A DNA stretch of 64,000 bases, from positions 1 through 64,000 of the forward strand of contig JAENRP010000020.1 of assembly GCA_024741835.1 (NCBI GenBank), read 5' to 3'. The notes under the pieces are model-generated. The model was not told where the DNA came from and did not search any database. It was given only the letters and a program-made list of their open reading frames with translations. Shown here piece after piece: positions 12,964 through 22,905 of the stretch. A program made the translations under genes and the position numbers. The DNA comes from Diplocarpon mali (lineage: Eukaryota; Ascomycota; Leotiomycetes; Helotiales; Drepanopezizaceae). Each line of letters starts with the position of its first letter. Position 1 is the stretch's first letter.

Positions 12964-13990
12964 TTACAACTCCTCTAACCCCTCCTCCTCTGCGCTTAAG
13001 GAGATAAGCTCTAACTCTATTCTAGAGCTGGAGCTCGCCTTCCGAATACGCCCCTGCTTAGAACGACCCTGACCTCCTCCTCTTGCTGCCGCTGGCGCTG
13101 CCCTACTAGCTGCTGCGCCTGATACTACCCTTGCTACTATAAGCCCCCCTCCCCCTACGAGAGACTCCGCCGCTATAGCAGTCCGCTCTACTAACGCGGC
13201 GATAGACCTTAGGAGGCCTAGCATAGTTCGGCTGGATTGCTCTAACCTTGCTAGCTAGGACTCGATAAGGTTGCCGCGCTCCTATTAAAAAGTCAGCGGT
13301 TAATTCGATACTGATTTAGGTTTAACTTATAGCAACCGTCGCCTAGATCCCCTCTAGCTGGCTTACTATAGCCTTAGCTATAGAGTAGAGCTTCGTAAGG
13401 CTAGTACGCTCTAGTTGGGAGCGGCTAGTCGGAGCCTTTACGCTAGCCATTAGCAGGAGGTTGACGAGAATCCGGGCGCGCCGGACCGCCTTTTAATAGA
13501 GCATCTCGCGGTTCCCTGCCGAAACCGCATGCGCGTCCTCGTCGTCGTTGTTATTATCCTCCTCTTACTACTAGGGAGCCTCCTCCTGCTACTCCTCAAG
13601 GGCCGCAAATAGCATCGCGAACTCCTTACTAATATAAGAGGGAAGCTATAAATAAGTGTTAGCGCAACCAAGTCTTTAGACTTGATTTAAGATACTTATA
13701 AGGATGTACTCCGCCTTCTGCTCCTAGTACTAGTAGCACTTCTTACTACGCTCCGATTCAAACTCGCACTTATACGTAATATCGCGCATAAGGCGCCGTA
13801 CGCACTAGTAATAATAAACGCAGTAGGCTACTGCAAGGGCGCTTAATAGCAAGGGAATTGGCACTACGCGTATTAGATGCAATTCGACCTTAGACTAGGG
13901 CAAACTTACTTATAGTAGTTAGTAGTAGTAGTAGTAATTGTTTCTACTACTATGCATTAGCCCTGCGCTATAATAATAGGAGTAGGGGAC
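12964..13990 (-). pseudogene. Antisense accessory ORF of the inner Gypsy, cysteine-motif protein
   Basis: I do not recognise a named family. It lies between the Gypsy chromodomain and 3' LTR and reads against the element. A cysteine segment at 13,706-13,804 has Cys at 0 and 12, Phe at +14, Ser at +16, Cys at +22 and Tyr (one transition from Cys) at +25 and +32. Next come a Glu/Asp/Asn-rich stretch, a helical-looking Leu/Ala segment and a basic region. The end is acidic (ELELISLSAEEEGLEEL) with a stop at 12,964. Several TAG codons interrupt it. GC content is well above the flanking element. The best start is unclear; an ATG near 13,780 lies inside the cysteine segment and the frame extends further upstream. 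The position and cysteine pattern match the Copia antisense ORF. Confidence 0.55.
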
Positions 13991-14177
13991 CTATGCGATT
14001 ATATGCGGTTATTATACTAAGGAAGGAAGATCTTGCAAAAGGAAAAACAAATTTAAGTATATAACGCGACTTGCGCTAAATCAAATATAGAATAGTACCG
14101 TTTGTATAATAATGCGCTAAGTATATTACTATATAAAAATCATTATAACCTACTAACGCTTATAGGCAAGCGTTCTT

Positions 14178-14192
14178 AAAGGGGGGGGGTAG
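14178..14192 (+). other. Polypurine tract of the inner Gypsy
   Basis: AAAGGGGGGGGGTAG directly precedes the 3' LTR. It is the expected priming site for second-strand synthesis and confirms the plus orientation. Confidence 0.8.
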
Positions 14193-14499
14193 TGTAATAG
14201 CTGCACCTCCACTTAATGCAATTACCTAGGAGTACGGCGTTTTAAGGTTTTGCAATCTCGATTCAATATAGGGTTTTCTCAAATCGACCCTAAAGGTATA
14301 AAAGGATATTCTTATATAATATTATATAAGCGGGCAATAGAGCTCTTAGCTACTATATATATAAGGAAGAAGGGCTCTCCCCTAAGGAGGGTTCTTTAAC
14401 TTCTTCGTTTCCTTCGTATTAGACCTATAGAATACGCCTTTTGCACCACTTCTTACTCCTATACTTGATCTCGCACTTTGGCGGTTCTGTGTCGTTACA
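14193..14499 (+). repeat. Inner Gypsy 3' LTR (307 bp)
   Basis: This is the partner of 6,948-7,254. It keeps the unmutated terminus GTGTCGTTACA, while its start is mutated (TGTAATAG for TGTAACGG). Confidence 0.94.
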
Positions 14500-14504
14500 G
14501 TTTC

Positions 14505-14867
14505 CCGTCTCTATTGCATATAGTTCAGGGTTATTAACCTGTCTTAGCTTCTCTATATGCTTCTAGAGGCGCAGAAATTCAGCCTGAAACTCTAGCTTAG
14601 TATACCAAATGCGCTATGACTTCCTATCCTAGAGCATAACTCCACTAGAGCTAAGCTCTTGAGCTTCTTTTTGCTAGTACTCGCTTATATTGACTGGGTT
14701 GGTAGGGAGTATAGGTCTATTGGTTGGCTAGGAGCGTTGGAACGTCGAGTCAGGTCGTATAACGCGTATAGGCAAGGGAGAATAGATGAAAAATAGTAGT
14801 GAAACCTCTTTAAGAAGTCTCTAAATACAGTAGATTTTTAATCGTTTGCTCCTAAGAGTCGCGAATG
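14505..14867 (-). pseudogene. Copia gag N-terminal relic
   Basis: This is the upstream part of the Copia polyprotein, separated from the rest by the inner Gypsy. On minus it reads as a Gln/Leu/Lys-rich helical segment that continues in frame across the GTTTC duplication into 6,947. TAG stops at Gln or Trp positions break it. Confidence 0.7.
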
Positions 14868-14878
14868 GTGCTGATAAC
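14868..14878 (-). other. Candidate primer-binding site of the Copia element
   Basis: GTTATCAGCAC on minus directly follows the 5' LTR, where a tRNA (or tRNA fragment, as in many Copia elements) would prime reverse transcription. Position is the main support; the tRNA was not identified. Confidence 0.35.
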
Positions 14879-15050
14879 TGTCGTGCTATATTTAAAGGTG
14901 GATTCTCAATAGTAGCAGAAGCTTGTAAAATTCTACTCTAACTATATACCTGAGCTCCCTTTATAGAAGTGCTCCGTGGCCACTTCAGGGGTACATTACA
15001 TAAGCCAGTCCTCAGATGCCTCAGTGCCTGAGGCTCCTTATGGCGCAACA
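14879..15050 (-). repeat. Copia 5' LTR (172 bp)
   Basis: This is the partner of 302-473 with the same length and ends. The flanking GATTA duplication follows at 15,051-15,055. Confidence 0.93.
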
Positions 15051-15055
15051 GATTA

Positions 15056-18000
15056 TAATAGCGCTTTTATTAAGTCGGTCTATAAAAACTAGGATTCGAT
15101 CAAAACTATGCTTATTAAGAGGAAAATCCTTAAAATCTATATATAAGTACTATATAGAATAGTTAGGAATAGGAAGAGGCTATAAGAGGCCTTATTATTT
15201 AATTGTCTTCGAATGTGAGAATTGATAAGGTCTATAGTTTATAATAAATCTTTTGCAGTCCGAACCTATCCTAACCTAATAGTACTTAAGAGTAAGTAGC
15301 TAATAGGTCTTTAAGCTATTAGGGTGTGCGCTTAAAGATTAGTTATAAGCTTCTTAAATTAGATGAGTATATAAAGGAGTATTATAGTATATGCAAAGAT
15401 GCTCCTTAAAGTAAAGCAATCCGTCTTTTAAGGAGTAGTTCTTAAGGAGGTCGGCGCGAATCTTTTAAAAGGATTTGCGATTATTTTAATAAAGCTTCTT
15501 AATTAAATTAAAGGAATCCTTAAGTCGATTTAAAGTCGAATTGGGAGTATTAATTGATATTAAGGCAAAGGTACCTTTAGTAGATTTGGTAAGAAATTTT
15601 TCAGCTAGTTCGGTATTGATTTAAGGGTCTAATTGGGCTAGGGAAATCAGAACTTAGGATTGGCTATCTAGCTTTGCTTATTTATAAACTGGCATATCCT
15701 GCTCTTAGTAGCTAAGAATATTAGCCTTTTGATTATCTTTGCTAAGAGTATATACAATTCGAAAATTAAAGTTAAATAGGAATTCTATCTATTGGCACTA
15801 TTTCGCAGTCAAAACCTTAGTAGTTATAAAGTACTTAAAGGAGTAGTAATCTGAGTAAATATTAACTTACTCCTTAAGTAATATAAGCTTAAGTCTCTAT
15901 TTATAGTAGGATTTAATAATAGCAAAGAGTTCCTTATTATATATTTCCTAATTAGGTTTATAATTAGAGAGTATATGCGAATAGAAGCTGATTAGGTACT
16001 ATTGCTTATTAGAGTATTATTAAGAAAGTACTTTGGTAACGATGCTATTAAAGGTATTAGTTTCTAGCTTTATAGGCAAGTTAAGGTTAAAATGGTAAAT
16101 CTGCTAAATTGAGAGCAGCTGCTTGCAAAGCTCTTTAAAAGCGATTTAGCACTCTTCTATTTAATTCTAAGGTACTATTAGTTAGGTTAAAATAGAAAGG
16201 GGTTTGGCGATTAGCTTAAAGTTGCAAATAAATTATTAATAGAACTTGCAAAATCCTAAGTAGGACTTTACTTTAGTAATAGTTTTTAAGTACTTTTAAT
16301 TGCATAATAGTTCGACCTTTTTAAAGTCTAGTTCGATCTTAATTATTATTAGAATATATTTAAGATATTAAGTTTAAGTAATATAAAACTCGCACTTCTT
16401 AATGTCTACTTAAAGGCTAGCCTTTAAGAGTTGTTTTAGCACCCTTTTAATATAGCCTTAGTACTTTTTAATATTCTTAGAGTAAATTAAAATATTATCT
16501 AAGTATGCTATATAAAAATTATCTAAGTAATTTAAAAGAATGTTATTTATATATTGCTAGTAAGTACTAGGTCTGTTATAGAGGCTGAATAGGAGAACCT
16601 TGCATTTATAAGATCTGTACCTTATTTAAAAGGTGGTATATTCCTTTAATTTAAGGTCTATTTATATTCGATTAAAAGTGGCTTAAATATCTAGTTTTAT
16701 AAAAATCTTGGCTTTGGATACTCGCCTTAAGAGCTTATCTATCTTTGGAATCGGGTAAGTGTCCTTTTGAGTTAGTGCATTTAGCTTTTGGTAGTCTATG
16801 CAAAATCGGAGGCTACTGTCGGCCTTCTTTATAAATAGTATTAGCGAAGCAAAGGGGCTAGTACTTGTCTTAATAAAGCCTTTATCTAAATTCTTAAGTA
16901 AGTATTCCTTTATAACCTTAAGCTTCTCGGTTGATTAATAGTAGAGGGGCGAATAGGCGTTAGGCAAGGGCCCTTTTAGCTATATCTTATAATTGTAGTA
17001 CTAATAAGGAGGGAGGGTATCTGTATCCTTTTTTAAGAAGGCTTATCTTAAAGATCGGTACTATTTTAAGAGTCGATTGTTAATTAGCTTTTCGATATTA
17101 GGACTCTTAGGCTTATATCTTTCCTTTAGAATCTTATCTACTTTATAAATACTAGTTTAAAAGAACTCAATCTCCTTACGCTTTATATTATAATAAAAGG
17201 TATTAGTATTAATTTTATAAATAGGAACTGCGGCTTTAGGGCATTTGCAAATAGGGTTAGAATGTAGTCGATTTGTATTAGGCGGTATTCTCGGATCTAG
17301 CTTAGTTAAAGGCAGGGGCGCTAGCCTAGTAATAATAATAAGGATCTTGCGCTTAGCTAGGACTATTAAATTAATATAAGACTATCTTTTATTAATCTAT
17401 TGAGCTTTATCTATAGCTATTTCCTATTCTTTGCAATTAATATTAACTTAATAATTAGATCGGATCCGGAGTCCTTTAAAAGGGGGAAAACGAATGACGA
17501 TTTCCTTTGCGAATTAAGGAGATAAGGGGTAATATAAAGGCTATATAAATTGGTTTTCCTTTAAGTTAAGTTTAAGTTTGAATTAGCGCATCTATTTGAC
17601 TTTAATAATAGCATTACGCTAGCTTAGGTCGAGAATAACCTAAGGGCAGTTGTAAATATACCTTTTATTAATTGTTAAGTAAAAGCGTATATAATGCGTA
17701 GCTTATGCGCAAATGGTATTTTAAAATCTATAGATAGGAATAGGGGTTAAAAGAGGAAGAATTTTAAAGCTAATCACTTTTAAAAGATATATAGAAAGGG
17801 AACGATTTAAAAAAAGGTAATTAAAGGCTTTAGTATTTACTAAAGCTAATAATAATACTTTAAGTCTATTTATATTAATAGTATAAGAGGTTAGGAATTG
17901 CTTCCCTTTTATTAAAGAGTTAAGATCTAGCTTTAATAAGTTGCACTTTTATAAGCCTAAGTAAGAGTCTTTTCTTAGGCCTCTTCGTTTTCCTAATCTT
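15056..18000 (-). pseudogene. Outer Gypsy pol relic with mutated catalytic motif
   Basis: Reading on minus, protease, reverse transcriptase, RNase H and integrase can be followed by similarity to the inner copy. The polymerase motif at 16,482-16,505 reads YLDNILIY: the second catalytic aspartate is now Asn, a G-to-A change. TAG and TAA stops occur throughout. The protein is dead on two independent grounds. Confidence 0.88.
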
Positions 18001-18004
18001 CTTC

Positions 18005-19760
18005 TATTTTAACCCTATTCTTAATTGAGTCTAAAGTCGGGTTAGCTTCCTTTATATCTTTTAAGGTATTGATCTTGCTTATAAAAAGGCACTCGGTCTT
18101 ATAGTGACTAGTTTTGCCATAGGTCTAGTAGGTAGCTTACTTAAGGGGTAAAGTAGGAGAACTAGCCTTAGCTGGCGGGTCTTGGCGAAAAGGGGTAGTA
18201 GGCTTTAGGGCTAGTAGCCTAGGAACTCAGGTAGTACTTCTGGCGCTCGGACCGCGAGCGGTTTTATTAAGAAGTGAATCGGATATCTTTTAGTATAATG
18301 CTAGGGTCGCCTTGCTTTTAATCGAAGGGTTAAGAAGTTGATTGCTTCGACGTTCGGTATTAAGGGCATTTAATTAGTTAATTATAATAGTATAGTCCTT
18401 TCCTTAAGAGGCCTTAGCTAAAGCGCAGGCTGCTTTAAGCTAGGGGGTGTAACGACACAGAACCGCCAAAGTGCGAGATCAAGTATAGGAGCAAGAAGTG
18501 GTGCAAAAGGCGTATTCTATAGGTCTAATACGAAGGAAACGAAGAAGTTAGAGAACCCTCCTTAGGGGAGAGCCCTTCTTCCTTATATACATAGCAGCTA
18601 GGAGCTCTATTGCCCGCTCACGTAATATTATGCAAGAATATCCTTTTGCACCTTCGGGGTCGATTCGAGAAAACCCTGCATCGAATCGAGATTGCGAAAC
18701 CTTAGAACGCCGTACTCCCAGGTAATTGCACTAAGTGGAGGTGCAGCCGTTACAGGGGGTAATCTTATTTTATATAAAGAAGAACTACTTAAATCTTAAG
18801 ACCTTTCCTTAAATCGCAGCTGATTAGAATTAGGCTTAAAACTAAGAGAAGGTTTTCTTAGAATAACCGGCTTCTCTTATATAGAAGTAGTAGAAAGTAG
18901 ATCGAAATAGGTCTACCTCTTAGCTAGTTAAAAAGTAACTGCTTAGCAGTTCTACTATTTCTTAATAGTTTCGAAAGGGGTTAGTCTCCGAAAGGTACTA
19001 GGGTTTAAGGTATATTCGGGCTTATCTTATAGTAGATCCTTAAATAAGGGCTTAGCAAGCTCGCTTATTTGGATATAGGTTAGTATTGACTTGCAATCGG
19101 TCTTGGACTAAAGTTAACTATTGCTTATATATTAAGGAGGTCCTATTATTAAAGGGGGTAATCTTTTCGATTAGCTGAATTTTTAGCTATTTTATATCTA
19201 TATCGACTTTTAAAGGAGGCTAAGACTCGCTTTAGCAAAGGTAGGTAGATTCTTACTTAATAGTTTAATATACGCGCTAAGCTATTTCTTAACTTTAATA
19301 AGCTAAGGTCTTTAAGCTAAAGATAGCTTAGGCAATCCTATTAATCTTGCTTTGCAATTATCAATTAGATTGATTTTAGTATTATAAGGATTCCTTTAAA
19401 CTTAAGACTATTCCTTATAATACGTTTAGGTTCGAAAAGTCTTATTTATCTTAGTTGGCTTAACTATAGTATTATAGTCTCTTGCCCTTAGCGGTAGAGG
19501 AAGGTCTGGCCTTAAGGGCTAGGGTAAGGGTACTCCCTATAGAAGCTAGTTCCTTAAATGAACTAGGTATATTCTATATTTGCTAACTTCCGGCTGGTAA
19601 GGAATTCATTTTACCGATTTTGGTTTCGATGGTAATTCGGTTAAAAAGGGGTTCTATAGAAAAAGGGTTCTAATAGCGTAGTGCTTTCCTAACTTCTACC
19701 TATAGCACTTCTATAAAAGGAGTAGTTAAGAAAATCCGGCTAATAAAAGCGTTCCTCGAT
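18005..19760 (-). pseudogene. Outer Gypsy gag relic, interrupted by a solo LTR
   Basis: The zinc knuckle is recognisable near 18,090-18,132 on minus. Its first two cysteines are changed to tyrosine, while the histidine and last cysteine are retained. The rest aligns with the gag region of the inner copy. The insertion at 18,448 splits it. Confidence 0.75.
18448..18754 (-). repeat. Solo Gypsy LTR with GGGGG duplication
   Basis: A complete 307-bp LTR with intact TGTAACG/CGTTACA ends is flanked by GGGGG on both sides (18,443-18,447 and 18,755-18,759). The uninterrupted site survives in the inner Gypsy copy as CCCCC at 8,413-8,417 in the same local sequence, so the insertion is proven within the window. 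It is the footprint of an element lost by LTR-LTR recombination. Confidence 0.93.
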
Positions 19761-19917
19761 TATATTAATTAATAAGCTATACTTAAGCTCTTAGTTTGTT
19801 TAAGAGATCTTTAGGATCTTGACTCTATTGAAAGTTAAAATAACTGCGAATCGAATTTCAAAAGGGGTAGGATATTATTAAAAGCCGTCTTTAGTAGAGA
19901 AGAACTTCTTTATTTAA

Positions 19918-20224
19918 TATAATAATATAGAACCGCCGAAGTGCGAGATTAAGTATAGGAGTAAGAAGTGGTGCAAAAGGCGTATTCTATAGGTCTAATA
20001 CGAAAGAAATAAAGAAGTTAGAGAGCCCTCCTTAGGGGAAAGCCCTTCTTCCTTATATATATAAGTAGCTTAAGGCTCTTTATCTGTTTATATAATATTA
20101 TATAAGAATATCCTTTTGCACCTTCGGGGTCGATTCGAGAAAACCCTGCGTCGAATCGAGATTATAAAACCTTAAAACGCCGTACTCTTAGGTAATTGCA
20201 CTAAGTGGAGGTGCAGCCGTTACA
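19918..20224 (-). repeat. Outer Gypsy 5' LTR (307 bp)
   Basis: It has the same length as the other three Gypsy LTRs. The internal-side end reads TATAATAATATAG where TGTAACGACACAG is expected, i.e. transitions only. Confidence 0.9.
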
Positions 20225-20850
20225 AATTACCTTATTTATAGCTCGATAACAAAGGAGCGAGATCTCTTATTAAAGAACGAAAATTTTTAGCTAAATCGAA
20301 GTATATCGACGTTCGATACTTTTATATAAGAGACGATATAGTAGCTAAAGGCAAGATGATAGTAGCTTATATACCTAGAAACGACAATATAGCAGATTCC
20401 CTTACAAAAGCTCTGCCAGGACCCACTTTCGAGAAATACAAGGGTTATATGGGCCTACTAGAGCGAAAATCGACAAACGAAGGCTATATAAAGGGAGGAA
20501 ACCCATAGGAAAGCTATATATAGGGAGGAAACCTATAATACAATTATATAAAGGGTGAAAAGCTATAATATAGCTAAGTCAGAGGTACTCTTATACTATA
20601 ACGCACGGTTTTTATACTGCGGGGCGGCTGAACTCCATATAAGGGAGACGTAGGCGCCATATACTAGAGAGTATATTATAGGAGTTAATAAGGCCTAGAC
20701 TATATAAAAAAAAAAAAAATGTGGGGCTCTTTACTCTGAGTTCTATAGAGCTTTGTAGTAGGGGGCATGTTAGAAATATACAAGGTACGGAGATTACCGC
20801 ATAGAGCGGAGGCTAAGGCTTGGTAAGCCAACCTTGTATATATACTACTT
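20225..20850 (+). mobile_element. Oldest Copia remnant: RNase H end, polypurine tract, start of 3' LTR
   Basis: From 20,225 to about 20,470 a plus-strand frame reads as the end of a Copia polyprotein: an I-D-V-R-Y motif, then IPRNDNIADSLTKALPGP, then a terminal helix. The tract TAGTAGGGGGCA at 20,756-20,767 is followed by TGTTAGAA at 20,768, the usual start of a Copia 3' LTR. It also holds a run of A at about 20,706-20,719. The LTR end was not found; the inverted pair TATACAAGGT/ACCTTGTATA (20,778 and 20,831) may mark it. The 5' part was removed by the outer Gypsy insertion and should lie left of the window. No long accessory ORF is visible here. Confidence 0.8.
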
Positions 20851-20853
20851 CAG

Positions 20854-22905
20854 CTCTTTAGAACTAGAATCTACACCTTTCGATTCTGTTACTAACGCCG
20901 AAGATCCATCTCACTTTCCAGGGAAATGGAAGGGCTTTCTCTGGAGTAACGGGTTGGGGATCAAGCAGCTGATAGCAGTTTATATCGAGGCATTCTATCC
21001 TGTGTGTGTGATATTCTGAGCCCAGTCTCGAGATACTGCTGACTATTATAGCTTGCCGCTGTTTCATATTCCGAGTCTGAAACGTAGAGCAACCAGTCGA
21101 GACTACCTCAAAGACCGCGCGTTTTTCGCATGCATCATGGCACTTTGTGCTCTGGCCTCCAATCGAGCAAAAGAAAGAGCTCTCTATCCAGAAAGATGGC
21201 TTCCAGGACAGTTCAGGTTATACTCACCAGAATACTTTTTTTCCGCAGCTCAAGAAGTCATACCACAAGATTCGGGGTCCATGACGAGTCTCGACTGGAT
21301 GCGAACATGTTCTTTACTGGCCGTATATGGTATTCAAGTCGGAAAGAATCATATCATGCATAAATATTTAGGTATGTACCATGGTCTTATTCATATGAAT
21401 GGATTGTACGATGAGAAAATCTGGCCAGAGGATATTGGGATCGTCGAGACCGAGTTGCGAAGACGCTTGGTAAGTGCCTCCAAATCATCAAGCTTTCTTC
21501 CCTGCTCTGAAAATTCAGTTCTGGTCAACGTACGCCCTCGTAGTTTATACATCAGTATTCTGTGGCCACCCGATTCCTTTTCGCGAAGCTCAATGTTCGG
21601 TCAATTTTCCAAGCGAGATCGACGATGAACTGTTCTCGGATGATGGCTATTTAACAATGGAGACTCAAAAACTAAGTCTCGCACCTCAGCCCCAAATGGT
21701 CTGCAACCCAGGGTGCTGGCTGCACGGTTGGAACTTCACCATTGTACTCTACCGGAGAATAGAAACGGTTTTGAATGATTATTATCGCGAAAATCCAAGA
21801 AATTCCAAGCCCTCTCCTTCCACACCACGAAAATCTGACCTCACTCGATCATACGATGAAATTTTGGAGGAGATCACGAGGATCCATGAAAATATACCTC
21901 CACGATTCAAGGAAGCTGCATCCATCACGCCAAACGGGTATGCTGACATGGATTACAAGTTCAGCTTTCTAGCAGCGAATATCAAAGCTACTTTTCAGCT
22001 CGCCCGAATGATTATCTACACGGCAAAAGACGAAATGGTGGAACTAAAGTGTAGCGTCGCTTACGAGCTTCTGGAAAGCTTCGAGGATATTCCTCTCTTC
22101 TTTCTTCAAGCAAATTCTTGTCTCTTGGTATCTCATTTCGCAAGCATAGGAGCAATATTAAGTACTAGTGTGAAAAGCGATATTTCCAGGTCCTCTTATG
22201 AGCAAATTCGAGGGGTACTGTATATAATTATTTTTGCCGACTCTGTTTGTCTTTATTCTAACTGAATACAGAACCAAGATGAAAGACTTCATCGACTCTG
22301 CTGAGAAACAAATCACCCGCAATATGGTAGCAGTCAATCGTTTCCGCGAACAAATCACCCTCATCGACGACTTTATGCGCTTGCGTGTTACATCATATAA
22401 AACAACGTATCCAGATGAAAATTTGACCCAGGCTTGTACACCTACAGTCGAAGATCAGCTGATTCACAGCATCGATCAGAATCTGCAGAGTGTGGTACCA
22501 GCCGTCACATCTGGGGCTCAAGTTGGGGCTTTCGCCTCACATGCCGAACCTTTTAGCTTCCACGACCCACTGAACGGACTACAGTGGAGAATGGATGACG
22601 CGAATGGAGCGCATTCGATGCATTGGCCTCACAGTATAGATGAGCCTCAAGGGATAAATGAGCTTAACGAGCTGTACAATGATGCCTTTCACAGACAGAA
22701 TGAAGTGTACGGGACAGATGGACTTGATGGCATCTACGGACAAACCGGAGCGAATGAAATGATGAATGGGATACAGGGGCCTGGTACAATCAGCGGAGTG
22801 AACGTAGTGAACGGGATGACTGAGCCCAACGGAGACGCTCGGGACAATGTACCGAATGGCGATAATAGAGCGAATGAGACGAACGGCATCAATGGCTACC
22901 TCTGA
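20854..22905 (+). CDS. Fungal-specific transcription factor, middle homology region; 5' end missing
   Basis: The protein matches the middle homology (fungal_trans) region of Zn2Cys6 regulators: a FYPV...PLFHIPSLKRR start, then FFACIMALCALAS, then MHKYLGMYHGLIHMNGLYDE, then ELRRRL/FWSTYAL. Exons are up to 21,003, then 21,052-21,469, 21,519-22,219 and 22,272-22,905. From 20,855 this gives 633 residues ending in TGA. All introns are 48-52 nt with GT-AG ends and CTGAC/CTAAC-like branch sites. No in-frame ATG precedes exon 2, and no Zn2Cys6 cluster is present. A usable acceptor (CAG at 20,851-20,853) sits at the edge of the Copia remnant. The upstream exon with the DNA-binding domain was probably displaced or lost when the retrotransposons inserted. 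The C-terminus is a low-complexity Asn-Gly-rich tail (about 170 residues). Confidence 0.75.

Larger units (their letters stand above)
6948..14499 (+). mobile_element. Inner Gypsy (chromovirus-type) LTR retrotransposon
   Basis: The two 307-bp LTRs (6,948-7,254 and 14,193-14,499) have inverted ends, TGTAACG and CGTTACA. The element is flanked by the duplication GTTTC (6,943-6,947 and 14,500-14,504) inside the Copia gag region. Order is gag with a zinc knuckle, protease, reverse transcriptase, RNase H, integrase, chromodomain. That order and the chromodomain place it among chromoviruses. The 7.55-kb element also has an antisense ORF between the chromodomain and the 3' LTR and a 12-base assembly gap. 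Being inserted in an inserted element, it is the youngest complete element here, yet it is already inactivated by transitions. Confidence 0.95.
302..15050 (-). mobile_element. Copia LTR retrotransposon, minus strand, split by a Gypsy insertion
   Basis: The element is bounded by two LTRs of identical length (172 bp, 302-473 and 14,879-15,050), both TG...CA, and flanked by the duplication GATTA (297-301 and 15,051-15,055). A G-rich polypurine tract abuts the left LTR and a candidate primer site abuts the right LTR, so the element reads on minus. Domain order gag, integrase, reverse transcriptase, RNase H is that of Ty1/Copia. Removing the inner Gypsy (6,948-14,499 plus one 5-bp duplication) leaves about 7.2 kb. 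Coding parts are full of TAG stops consistent with RIP. An additional antisense ORF occupies about 0.9 kb next to the left LTR. Confidence 0.93.
15051..20224 (-). mobile_element. Outer Gypsy element, main part, minus strand
   Basis: This is a second copy of the same Gypsy family, inverted relative to the inner one. It runs from within the integrase (15,051) through RNase H, reverse transcriptase, protease and gag to its 5' LTR (19,918-20,224). Integrase sequence continues at 1-301 after the Copia interruption. A solo LTR of the same family interrupts gag at 18,448-18,754. The right flank is AATTA; the matching duplication is outside the window. It is more degraded than the inner copy. Confidence 0.93.

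Noticed and set aside
20768..20850. Short inverted repeat (TATACAAGGT / ACCTTGTATA) as a MITE
   Set aside because: It follows a Copia polypurine tract and begins with TGTTAG, so a partial Copia LTR explains it better; no target duplication around it was found.
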